The translations under genes were made by a program, and so were the position numbers. Positions 1 to 6,617 of a stretch of 7,711 nt of DNA are shown here, one piece after another. Below the pieces are notes generated by a model. The model saw nothing but the letters and a program-made list of their open reading frames with translations. It searched no databases and was not told the origin of the DNA. Within the stretch, counting starts at the first letter, position 1. Every line of letters starts with the position of its first letter. This stretch comes from an uncultured Methylophilaceae bacterium (GTDB lineage: Bacteria > Pseudomonadota > Gammaproteobacteria > Burkholderiales > Methylophilaceae), in NCBI GenBank assembly GCA_938084195.1, contig CALKDJ010000039.1, positions 1 through 7,711 on the forward strand, written 5' to 3'.

Positions 1-1735
1 TATGTATTTCATTAATGCTAATAAAGAAGATGGTATTCGACCCCATGATTTCGAAGCTTTTGATGATATCTCAGAGAAAAAAAAGGAGATTTATAAAGCA
101 TATGAATTGCAGTGTTTAAAAGAAGGTGTGGTTGATTTTGCAGAACTACTTTTACGTTGCTTAGAGTTATTTCAAAATAACATTGCCATCAGGGAGCATT
201 ACCAATCGATTTTCCATCACATACTTGTTGATGAATTTCAAGATACGAGCAGACTTCAATATGAATGGTTAAAAATTCTAACCTCTAAAAAAAGCTTTGT
301 TTTTGCAGTTGGTGACGACGATCAATCTATTTATGGGTTTCGAGGTGCTAGGCCAGGAAATATGAAAGATCTTCAAAAAGATTTCAAAATTAATAATGTT
401 ATCAAGCTGGAGCAAAACTATAGATCACAAAATAATATTCTTAATGCGGCAAATGCTATTATTGAAAATAATTCTGACAGACTCGGAAAAAATTTATGGT
501 CGGATGCTGGGGATGGTGATTTAATACGTCAGTACAATGCACTTGATGATAGGTTTGAAACCAGCTACATCATTGATGAAATAAAAAGCTTACATCGAGC
601 AGGTTCACGTTACGACCAAATTGCTATCCTGTATAGAAATAATGCCCAATCCAGGGTAATTGAAATGGGTATAGTGTCTAATAATATTCCTTACCGAGTT
701 TATGGTGGCTTACGTTTTTTTGAACGCGCAGAAATAAAAAATTCACTTGCATATCTTCGTCTTATCGCAAATAAGAAAGATGATAACGCGTTCTTACGTA
801 TAGTTAATTTTCCACCAAGGGGCATAGGAGCAAAATCTCTTGAGCTAATTCAAAGTATAGCTAACGATAATCAAACTGCGCTATGGGACGCTGCTTTAAA
901 AGTTGATTCAGAAAATAAAAATACAAAAATATCTTTCTTTATTAGTCTCATTAGAAATATTGAGGATCAAATTCATGGAATTAATCTTGATGAATCTATT
1001 AATGCTATTAATTCCTTTTCAACCCTAAAAGAACATTATGCAAAGGATAAAGATGGGAGTTCGCGTATTGAAAATTTAGATGAGTTAGTTTCTGCTGCTA
1101 AATCATTTTTAAATGAGTTTCACGAAGAAAATATTGATGATGAAGATTTAGACAGTCAAGAAAAAGTATTAGTAGATTTTCTTGATTTTACCTCTCTGGA
1201 AAGTGGAGAATTGCAAGCATCAGCTGGAGATGATGCATTACAACTAATGACTATTCATTCTTCTAAAGGCTTGGAGTTTGATACAGTTTTTATATCTGGT
1301 TTGGAAGATGGTTTATGTCCTCATGAACGAAGTCTCTCAGAAAACAATGGATTAGAGGAAGAGAGAAGGTTAATGTATGTAGGTGTTACAAGAGCAAGGA
1401 AAAAACTTTATTTAACCTTGGCACAATCGAGAATGACATATGGCCAGACAATGTATAACATGCCATCACGTTTCTTAGATGAGATACCTGATGAACTTGT
1501 TAAAAGAATTAATGCCCCAAAAAAAGCAATTTTACATTCGCATTCAAAGATTGCACCTTATTCAGAAGCTTCACATACATGGAAAATTGGTGCAACTGTT
1601 GAGCACGCAAAGTTTGGAGTTGGTATAGTTACTGGATATGAAGGAAATGATAACGATCTTAGAATACAAATTAATTTTCAAGATCAAGGAATTAAATGGC
1701 TTGCAATGGAGTATGCAAAATTAATTGAGTTATAA
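1..1735 (+). CDS. uvrD: DNA helicase II UvrD (3'-5' SF1A helicase), 5'-truncated by window edge
   Basis: ATP-dependent 3'-5' DNA helicase that removes the incised oligonucleotide in nucleotide excision repair and the nicked strand in mismatch repair. The reading frame enters at base 2. The visible 577 residues align from memory with E. coli UvrD from about residue 143 to its end, so roughly 140 N-terminal residues, including the Walker A motif, lie off the left edge. The ATG at 2-4 is therefore probably internal, not the start. Visible helicase motifs: II LVDEFQDT (75-82), III VGDDDQSIYGFRGA (103-116), IV LEQNYRS (136-142), V LMTIHSSKGLEF (415-426) and VI EEERRLMYVGVTRA (452-465). The last 50 residues (about 527-577, HAKFGVG then DQGIKWLAMEYAKL) match the C-terminal Tudor-like tail of UvrD, which binds RNA polymerase in E. 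coli. That tail favours UvrD over Rep. The gene converges on a minus-strand gene 7 nt downstream. The truncation is an edge effect; nothing suggests a pseudogene. Confidence 0.96.
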   Translation, partial: MYFINANKEDGIRPHDFEAFDDISEKKKEIYKAYELQCLKEGVVDFAELLLRCLELFQNNIAIREHYQSIFHHILVDEFQDTSRLQYEWLKILTSKKSFVFAVGDDDQSIYGFRGARPGNMKDLQKDFKINNVIKLEQNYRSQNNILNAANAIIENNSDRLGKNLWSDAGDGDLIRQYNALDDRFETSYIIDEIKSLHRAGSRYDQIAILYRNNAQSRVIEMGIVSNNIPYRVYGGLRFFERAEIKNSLAYLRLIANKKDDNAFLRIVNFPPRGIGAKSLELIQSIANDNQTALWDAALKVDSENKNTKISFFISLIRNIEDQIHGINLDESINAINSFSTLKEHYAKDKDGSSRIENLDELVSAAKSFLNEFHEENIDDEDLDSQEKVLVDFLDFTSLESGELQASAGDDALQLMTIHSSKGLEFDTVFISGLEDGLCPHERSLSENNGLEEERRLMYVGVTRARKKLYLTLAQSRMTYGQTMYNMPSRFLDEIPDELVKRINAPKKAILHSHSKIAPYSEASHTWKIGATVEHAKFGVGIVTGYEGNDNDLRIQINFQDQGIKWLAMEYAKLIEL

Positions 1736-1742
1736 CATCAAT

Positions 1743-2495
1743 TTATTTAAAAATTGCTTTGAAAGTTATGCTTTGTAATGCAAAAGTAGATGCAATGAAT
1801 ATGGCCATCAAAATGATGGTCGAAAAGCTCAGAAGAAAAGAAATAAGCGTTGATTTTGCCCCCCCAAATAATGATAAAGTCATTGACACCGCAAAGACTA
1901 GAATCAAGAAAAGAAACATAATACCAATAAGAGCAAGTGCTATCTGAAATAGATACATCAAGCTTGCGGCAAAACTAGATTTAATCGATTTAATAAAACC
2001 ATAATTTTTAAATGCTATAAGAAGTGGAGAAAACCAAGTCATCATCATGAAAGGTATGGCCAACACTATAAGTTTTGATAGGATTCCAGAAAAATCACTT
2101 ATCGTATATTGATGCTCTTGATTTTTTTGTGAAATTTCAACTAATGAGGCCATATCACTCCCAAGTAATGAACTAAGAAGAATGGCGTAAAAAAAGGAAA
2201 AGAGGCCAACCAATAAGATGGAGCTAATTTTTGGCTTAATCATCTCAGCACACTGCTCAAATGAAAACAATTTTTGCTCAGCCATTGCTTTGTAATAAAA
2301 AATAATAAATATCGTAAGAAATGGCCATAAAAATATTGAAAATAAACCCACAAATTGCATTCCAGGTATTGCTGGGAGAATCATATACATTGCCAAATAA
2401 AGCATTCCAAAAAAAATAGAAATTTTTAGAGACTGTCTTACGAGAGATATACTTTGTAAAACCCAACTCCTGGTTTGTAAAAAAAGATTTATCAT
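1743..2495 (-). CDS. BPSS1780-like integral membrane protein, function unknown
   Basis: A 250-residue hydrophobic protein with about six predicted transmembrane segments, near residues 23-44, 47-68, 91-112, 138-162, 180-207 and 214-240. A polar loop lies at 113-136. The segment MTWFSPLLIAFKNYG (152-166), followed by IKSIKSSFAASLMYLFQIA, resembles the F/W-F-A/S-P-L-L/V pattern of the betaproteobacterial BPSS1780 family as I remember it. Its place between thrB and uvrD supports that assignment. I know of no established biochemical role; the inner membrane is the inferred location. The ATG overlaps the thrB TGA as ATGA (2492-2495), so translation is probably coupled. An AAAGGA sits only 2 nt before the ATG (2498-2503), closer than usual, but the next in-frame Met is residue 31, inside the first helix, so this start is preferred. 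A run of seven G (coding strand) at codons 211-213 is unusual in this A+T-rich sequence. Confidence 0.8.
   Translation of the reverse strand: MINLFLQTRSWVLQSISLVRQSLKISIFFGMLYLAMYMILPAIPGMQFVGLFSIFLWPFLTIFIIFYYKAMAEQKLFSFEQCAEMIKPKISSILLVGLFSFFYAILLSSLLGSDMASLVEISQKNQEHQYTISDFSGILSKLIVLAIPFMMMTWFSPLLIAFKNYGFIKSIKSSFAASLMYLFQIALALIGIMFLFLILVFAVSMTLSLFGGAKSTLISFLLSFSTIILMAIFIASTFALQSITFKAIFK
1802..1822. other. Hairpin inside the 3' end of the membrane protein gene, near convergent gene ends
   Basis: GGCCATCA and TGATGGTC flank an AAA loop, making an 8-pair stem with one G-T pair, plus a T-G pair at its base. It lies 67-87 nt past the uvrD stop and about 60 nt before the membrane gene stop on the other strand. 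Neither side has a T tract, so it is not a standard intrinsic terminator. It could slow polymerase or protect the uvrD mRNA end, or be a chance product of the codons. Confidence 0.3.
1859..1865 (-). repeat. Homopolymer G7 tract (coding strand) in the membrane protein gene
   Basis: Seven C on the plus strand form the codons GGG GGG G of Gly211-Gly212-Ala213. It is the only long G/C run I noticed in this A+T-rich window. A one-base slip would change the last 38 or so residues, including the final predicted helix. Confidence 0.85.
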
Positions 2496-3424
2496 AATCC
2501 TTTGAATGACTGTCTTTTGATTAAAATATTTTTAAAATGTTTAGGATCCTTAATAGTAATATTCTCTCCCTGCCTAATATTATGAAAGTCATATAACCTT
2601 GACAACCAAAATCTAAATGCAGCAAGCCTAAGGTGTGTGGGTAACGCCTTCACCTCATCGCCTTCCAGCTTCCTTAGTGAATCATATCCGTTAATAAAAG
2701 TTTTCATTTTTCCTATATCAATTTCTCCCATATCATCAATACACCAATCATTTAACGCAATAGCTATGTCGTAAATATATTTGTCAGTACATGCATAATA
2801 TAGATCTATCATCCCTGAGACCTTATCCCCATCAAAAAGAACATTATCTATAAATAAATCTGCATGAATAATACCCTGAGCTAAATTATCATCAACATTA
2901 TCCTCTTGAAAAGTAAATTCCTTTTCGATAATTTTATTATCATCTTCTGATAATAAATTTGATAAATTTTCATGTGTTGTTTTTATCCATGATAGATTCC
3001 TGGTATTTTTTCTTTTTTGCGGGAATTTATCTGCCTTAAGATGAAAATTTGCAAGTGCCTTTCCCACTCCAAAACAATTATCTGGACTTACATCTTCTTT
3101 TTCACTTCCATTTAAAAAAGAAACTAATAAAGCCGGTTTGTTTTTTAATAATGATAAATATTTTTCATTTTTATTTAAGATAGGTTGTGGGCACAAAATA
3201 TGATTTTTAGAAAGGAAAGACATTAAATCAATATAAAATGACAAATCATCAAATTGTGTATCCTCAAAGATAGTTAAAATAAATCTCGCATCTTCAACAA
3301 CAATTAAATAATTAGTATTCGTAACGCCTGATGAAATTCCTTGAAAATCTATTAAATTACTCAGATTAAATTGCTTTAACCATATGCTTAATTCATCAAA
3401 ACTGATTGAGGTAAAAACTGCCAT
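2492..3424 (-). CDS. thrB: Homoserine kinase, type II (ThrB2, aminoglycoside-phosphotransferase fold)
   Basis: Phosphorylates L-homoserine to O-phosphohomoserine with ATP, the step before threonine synthase, in the cytoplasm. The 310 residues match the APH-fold homoserine kinases of proteobacteria rather than the GHMP-type ThrB of E. coli. Visible marks are an N-lobe glycine-containing loop ISSGVTNTNYLI (30-41) leading to RFILTIFE (47-54), then the Brenner-like catalytic motif HADLFIDN (187-194, with D189 and N194). Next come the metal-binding aspartate in MIDLYYAC (D207) and the family signature YDIAIALNDWCID (218-230). The C-terminal helix RLAAFRFWLSRLYDF (266-280) is also typical. Length is normal (about 310-320 residues). 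The gene is second in a three-gene minus-strand unit, 16 nt after the DUF2782 gene, and its stop overlaps the next start by 4 nt. The upstream ribosome site is weak (TAAGTAA). The name rests on family resemblance; other APH-fold small-molecule kinases are less likely given the conserved neighbourhood. Confidence 0.92.
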   Translation of the reverse strand: MAVFTSISFDELSIWLKQFNLSNLIDFQGISSGVTNTNYLIVVEDARFILTIFEDTQFDDLSFYIDLMSFLSKNHILCPQPILNKNEKYLSLLKNKPALLVSFLNGSEKEDVSPDNCFGVGKALANFHLKADKFPQKRKNTRNLSWIKTTHENLSNLLSEDDNKIIEKEFTFQEDNVDDNLAQGIIHADLFIDNVLFDGDKVSGMIDLYYACTDKYIYDIAIALNDWCIDDMGEIDIGKMKTFINGYDSLRKLEGDEVKALPTHLRLAAFRFWLSRLYDFHNIRQGENITIKDPKHFKNILIKRQSFKGL

Positions 3425-3440
3425 TAAATTACTTAGATAA

Positions 3441-3773
3441 CTAAAAAGTTAAAATAACCCATTGAGGAATAATTGCTAGCTCCATATCGTCATATCTTAT
3501 CCAATCAGATCCAGAGGTATCTTTATATAAATAATATGCAGGCATATTTTTAGGTGTCACTTTCATCATATACAACTGACCATTCACCCTATATTCTTCA
3601 ATAAATTCTCCATCCTTCTTTTTGATGGTAACTTCTGGCTCATCCACATAATTAGAATCGTAACTAATGGAAGGTGGGGGTGGAACGTCCTCTAAAATTT
3701 CGGTATCTTCCGCAAAGCTTATACTCGAAAAACCTAAAGCAAAAAGGCAAATAATCCAAAACAAATTTTTCAT
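3441..3773 (-). CDS. DUF2782 family small exported protein
   Basis: A 110-residue protein of unknown function. Residues 1-21 form a clear Sec signal peptide: MKN, then a hydrophobic core, then S-F-A before ED, with S19 at -3 and A21 at -1. The mature protein is predicted to be periplasmic. A short proline run (31-34) is followed by an acidic stretch. The conserved-looking core (47-95) includes EEYRVNGQLYMMKVTP, then YYLYKDTSG, matching my memory of DUF2782 proteins encoded between polA and thrB in beta- and gammaproteobacteria such as Pseudomonas. It is the first gene of the leftward unit with thrB and the membrane protein. An AAGGAA sits 5 nt before the ATG and fixes the start. There is no cysteine after the signal peptide, so it is not a lipoprotein. 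C9 lies within the hydrophobic core. Confidence 0.85.
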   Translation of the reverse strand: MKNLFWIICLFALGFSSISFAEDTEILEDVPPPPSISYDSNYVDEPEVTIKKKDGEFIEEYRVNGQLYMMKVTPKNMPAYYLYKDTSGSDWIRYDDMELAIIPQWVILTF

Positions 3774-3778
3774 TTCAT

Positions 3779-3784
3779 TTCCTT
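3779..3784 (-). promoter_or_regulatory. Shine-Dalgarno site of the DUF2782 gene
   Basis: The minus strand reads AAGGAA, with a 5-nt spacer to the ATG at 3773. This is the best ribosome-binding site in the window. A second ATG at 3778-3776 is out of frame and stops after two codons (ATG AAA TGA), so it is not the start. Confidence 0.7.
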
Positions 3785-3799
3785 AATTATGGTATATAG

Positions 3800-3808
3800 A
3801 TTCTAACA
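3800..3808 (-). promoter_or_regulatory. Putative extended -10 promoter for the DUF2782-thrB-membrane protein unit
   Basis: The minus strand reads TGTTAGAAT: an extended -10 TGn followed by TAGAAT, 5 of 6 matches to TATAAT. Transcription would start near 3793, leaving a leader of about 20 nt that carries the AAGGAA ribosome site. No good -35 is seen at 17 nt. CTGACT (3820-3825) lies only 14 nt upstream. Extended -10 promoters can work with poor -35 elements, but in A+T-rich DNA such matches also arise by chance. Confidence 0.45.
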
Positions 3809-3841
3809 AAATCAGACGAAGTCAGTAAGTTAATTACTAAA

Positions 3842-3863
3842 TTCTTTTTTGGCCGAAAAATAA
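3842..3863. promoter_or_regulatory. AT-rich palindrome with GGCC centre in the divergent intergenic region
   Basis: Six T, then GGCC, then G and five A (3845-3860) form a near-perfect inverted repeat. It has five T:A pairs plus one T-G pair around a self-complementary GGCC, and is extended by TT (3842-3843) opposite AA (3862-3863) across one mismatch. It lies 37-58 bp before the polA start and about 35 bp beyond the opposite -10 element, where an operator could affect either direction. It does not look like a terminator, because the stem is almost only A:T with no unpaired U tract. Binding by any regulator is inference. Confidence 0.3.
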
Positions 3864-3883
3864 ATACTATAAAGCATATTAGT

Positions 3884-3892
3884 TGTTAAAAT
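3884..3892 (+). promoter_or_regulatory. polA: Putative extended -10 element of polA
   Basis: TGTTAAAAT: TGn plus TAAAAT, 5 of 6 matches to TATAAT, and nearly the same as the element on the opposite strand. The expected start of transcription, 6-8 nt downstream, falls at 3898-3900, on or next to the A of the polA ATG. This would give a leaderless mRNA. No -35 is recognisable at the right distance. An alternative -10 is TATAAA at 3868-3873, which would give a leader of about 20 nt. Confidence 0.35.
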
Positions 3893-3899
3893 TTGTATT

Positions 3900-6617
3900 A
3901 TGAAAAATCTTCTATTAGTTGATGGATCCTCTTACCTTTATCGCGCATATCATGCAATGCCTGATTTTAGGAATAAAGATAATGAACCGACAGGAGTTAT
4001 ATATGGTGTGTTAAATATGCTAAGAAATATTCATGGTCGTTTTCCTTCTGATTATAGCGTATGTATTTTTGATGCTAAAGGGAAAACTTTTAGAAATGAC
4101 ATATATTCAGATTATAAAGCTAATAGACCTAGTATGCCTGAGGAATTAGCATGCCAAATAGAGCCTTTAAAAAAGGCAATAGAGGCGATGGGTTGGCCAA
4201 TGATTATTCAGCCTGAAGTTGAGGCTGATGACGTAATTGGAACATTAGCCAAACAAGCTAATGATGAAAATATTAGCGTGACTATCTCAACAGGGGATAA
4301 AGACCTTGCTCAACTTGTTAATGATAAGACCAAATTAATTAATACCATGACGAACGAGATCCTTGATGTTGTTGGTGTAGAAAAAAAATTTGGAGTTGGT
4401 CCTGATTTAATAATAGACTATTTAGCAATTATTGGAGATAAGGCTGACAACATTCCAGGAGTAGAAAAGGTTGGGCCTAAAACAGCATTAAAATGGCTAA
4501 ATGAACATGGCACTCTTAATGAAATCATTAATAATGCAAATAGTTTTAATGGAGTAGTAGGGGATAATTTACGCTCTGCACTTAGGTGGTTGCCTACTGC
4601 CTATAACCTTATAACCATAAAATGTGATGTAAATATCAAATACTCGTGGGATGATTTTCAAAAAAAACCTCAAGATAAAGAATTATTAAAAGCTATTTAT
4701 CAAAAATATAATTTTTCAAGTTGGTTAAAGGATCTTGATACAAATTTAGATTCCTTAGCCTCACCCTCAAACAAAGAGCAAAAAGAAAGTGATGAGTTTA
4801 CATTTGTAAATACCAAAGACTATGAACTCGTTAATACAAAAGATAAATTGTTGAAATGGGTAAAAGATATAGAAAAACATAAATTTGTTGCTGTGGATAC
4901 TGAAACAAATTCACTCGATACCATGAAAGCTGAACTAGTAGGAATATCACTATGCATAAGTCCTGGATGTGCTTGTTATATTCCCATAAAACATCAAAAT
5001 GCTTCTGAAGAACAATTAAAGCTTGATGATGTACTTACCACATTAAAGCCTTTACTTGAGGATACTTCCATAAAAAAAGTTGGGCAAAATATAAAATATG
5101 ATTCTCATATCTTTTTAAATTACAACATTTCCCTTAAGGGTATAACGGATGACACAATGCTAATGAGTTATGTCTTAGAGAGTAATCAAAATCATGGGAT
5201 GAATAAATTAAGCAGTAAGTACTTAAATCATAATTGCATTAGCTATGAGTCTTTAGTTGGTAAAGGGGTTAATCAGCTCACATTCGATCAAGTAACTCTT
5301 GAAGATGCGGTAATTTATGCAGCAGAGGATGCAGATATAACGATGCAATTATATAAAATAATGTACCAAAAACTAATAAAAGATAAGTCTCTAAATAAAA
5401 TTTATCAAACTATTGAAATACCTGCTATGGAGGCATTGATTCAAATTGAAAGAAATGGAGTTTTAGTTGAATCAAAAATTTTAGGGCGACAAAGTAATGA
5501 ATTAGGAGAACAATTATTATTATTAGAAAAAAAAGCTTTTGAGCTTGCAGGTCAACCTTTTAACCTTTCTTCACCAAAACAACTACAAGAAATTTTATTT
5601 GAAAAATTAGGTATAAAGCCAATTAAAAAAACTCCAAGTGGGACTCCCTCAACAAGTGAAGAAGTTCTCGTCGAGCTTGCTCAAGACTACCCTCTTCCTA
5701 AAATTATTTTGGAATTCCGAAGTCTAGCTAAACTAAAATCTACATATACAGATAAATTACCTAGGATGATTAATAATAATACCAAAAGAGTTCACACAAG
5801 TTATAACCAGGCAGTAGCTATAACCGGTCGATTGGCAAGCTCAGATCCAAATTTACAAAATATTCCCATCAAAACATCGGAGGGAAGAAAGGTAAGAGAG
5901 GCTTTTGTTGCTCCCAAAGGTCACAAAATATTATCTGCCGATTATTCACAAATTGAATTAAGAATTATGGCCCATTTATCAAAAGATAAAGGACTTATTA
6001 AAGCTTTTAAAAATAATGAGGATGTTCATACTATAACTGCCAGTGAAATATTTAATTGTAAGATTCAATCAGTTACTGCTGAACAAAGAAGATACGCAAA
6101 AGTTATTAACTTCGGCTTAATTTATGGAATGGGTGTTTACGGATTAGCTAAAAATCTTAATATAGAGAGAGCAGCAGCCCAAAATTACATTGAAAGATAT
6201 TTCTCAAAGTATCCATCCGTAAGGCAATATATGGAATTCACCAAGGAAGCGGCTCGACGCAATGGTTATATTGAAACATTTTTTGGTAGAAAGTTATGGG
6301 TTCCTGATATAAATGGTTCTAATGGAATGCGCAGAGCTGCTGCTGAAAGAGCAGCAATAAACGGTCCTATGCAGGGCACAGCAGCAGATCTCATTAAAAT
6401 GGCAATGGTTGCAGTTGCAGACTGGATTAAAAAAGAAGACGCTTTAAAAGGAAAAATGATTATGCAAGTTCATGACGAACTTGTCTTTGAGGTTCCTGAC
6501 GAGGAAATTGAAATATTTAATTTTAATGTAAAAAAGATAATGGAAAATATAGCTTCATTAGATATTCCCTTGATTGTTGAGATTGGAAGCGGAATAAATT
6601 GGGAGCAAGCACATTAA
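3900..6617 (+). CDS. polA: DNA polymerase I, with 5' nuclease, 3'-5' exonuclease and polymerase domains
   Basis: Fills gaps in excision repair and replaces RNA primers of Okazaki fragments. The 905 residues (E. coli 928) hold three complete domains. The 5' nuclease domain (about 1-285) has metal ligands D8, D58, E108, D110, D111, D133, D135, D180 and D183, plus the helix-hairpin-helix-like IPGVEKVGPKTA. The proofreading exonuclease (about 300-495) has DTE (D333, E335), D401, and Y473 with D477, matching E. coli D355/E357, D424, Y497 and D501, so proofreading should be active. The family A polymerase (about 505-905) has motif A SADYSQIELR (D681, E686), motif B RRYAKVINFGLIYG (R730, K734, F738, Y742) and motif C QVHDELVFEV (H858, D859, E860). 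MKNLLLVDGSSYLYRAYHA fits the family N-terminus, so the ATG at 3900 is the start, although no Shine-Dalgarno site precedes it. It is divergent from the DUF2782-thrB unit and joined directly to the next gene. A short repeated peptide, VNTKD, occurs at 303-307 and 311-315. Confidence 0.98.
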   Translation: MKNLLLVDGSSYLYRAYHAMPDFRNKDNEPTGVIYGVLNMLRNIHGRFPSDYSVCIFDAKGKTFRNDIYSDYKANRPSMPEELACQIEPLKKAIEAMGWPMIIQPEVEADDVIGTLAKQANDENISVTISTGDKDLAQLVNDKTKLINTMTNEILDVVGVEKKFGVGPDLIIDYLAIIGDKADNIPGVEKVGPKTALKWLNEHGTLNEIINNANSFNGVVGDNLRSALRWLPTAYNLITIKCDVNIKYSWDDFQKKPQDKELLKAIYQKYNFSSWLKDLDTNLDSLASPSNKEQKESDEFTFVNTKDYELVNTKDKLLKWVKDIEKHKFVAVDTETNSLDTMKAELVGISLCISPGCACYIPIKHQNASEEQLKLDDVLTTLKPLLEDTSIKKVGQNIKYDSHIFLNYNISLKGITDDTMLMSYVLESNQNHGMNKLSSKYLNHNCISYESLVGKGVNQLTFDQVTLEDAVIYAAEDADITMQLYKIMYQKLIKDKSLNKIYQTIEIPAMEALIQIERNGVLVESKILGRQSNELGEQLLLLEKKAFELAGQPFNLSSPKQLQEILFEKLGIKPIKKTPSGTPSTSEEVLVELAQDYPLPKIILEFRSLAKLKSTYTDKLPRMINNNTKRVHTSYNQAVAITGRLASSDPNLQNIPIKTSEGRKVREAFVAPKGHKILSADYSQIELRIMAHLSKDKGLIKAFKNNEDVHTITASEIFNCKIQSVTAEQRRYAKVINFGLIYGMGVYGLAKNLNIERAAAQNYIERYFSKYPSVRQYMEFTKEAARRNGYIETFFGRKLWVPDINGSNGMRRAAAERAAINGPMQGTAADLIKMAMVAVADWIKKEDALKGKMIMQVHDELVFEVPDEEIEIFNFNVKKIMENIASLDIPLIVEIGSGINWEQAH
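4806..4853 (+). repeat. Short tandem duplication inside polA (two 24-bp units)
   Basis: Codons 303-318 read VNTKDYEL then VNTKDKLL. The first five codons of each unit encode the same residues, with 12 of 15 bases identical and changes only at third positions. The unit lies in the linker before the exonuclease domain. The second copy lines up with the start of the exonuclease domain in E. coli Pol I, so the first copy looks like the extra one. Chance resemblance in a Lys/Asn-rich linker remains possible. Confidence 0.4.
6601..6605 (+). promoter_or_regulatory. Possible Shine-Dalgarno site for the COG1058 gene, inside the polA end
   Basis: GGGAG lies 12 nt before the ATG at 6618, longer than the usual 5-9 nt. 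The polA stop TAA (6615-6617) directly abuts this ATG, so ribosomes ending on polA could restart here. Confidence 0.35.

Noticed and set aside
1..60. UvrD lacking its Walker A motif, as a possible broken or alternative helicase
   Set aside because: The reading frame is open to the window edge, and the missing part equals the known N-terminal length, so it is an edge truncation.
77..84. A8 tracts at 77-84 (uvrD), 4381-4388 (polA) and 2409-2416 (membrane protein gene) as programmed frameshift sites
   Set aside because: All three are read through in frame by intact genes. Such runs are expected in A+T-rich coding DNA with Lys or Phe codons. Low-level transcript slippage is possible but nothing points to a programmed event.
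1759..1947. A 62-codon plus-strand open frame
   Set aside because: It lies fully antisense to the membrane protein gene, its product has no recognisable features, and it lacks a good ribosome site. It is a shadow frame.
2278..2466. A 62-codon minus-strand open frame
   Set aside because: It is a shifted frame inside the membrane protein gene, whose own frame has clear transmembrane segments and a coupled start.
3776..3778. Upstream ATG as an alternative start for the DUF2782 gene
   Set aside because: It is out of frame and ends after two codons. The signal peptide starts correctly at the ATG at 3773.
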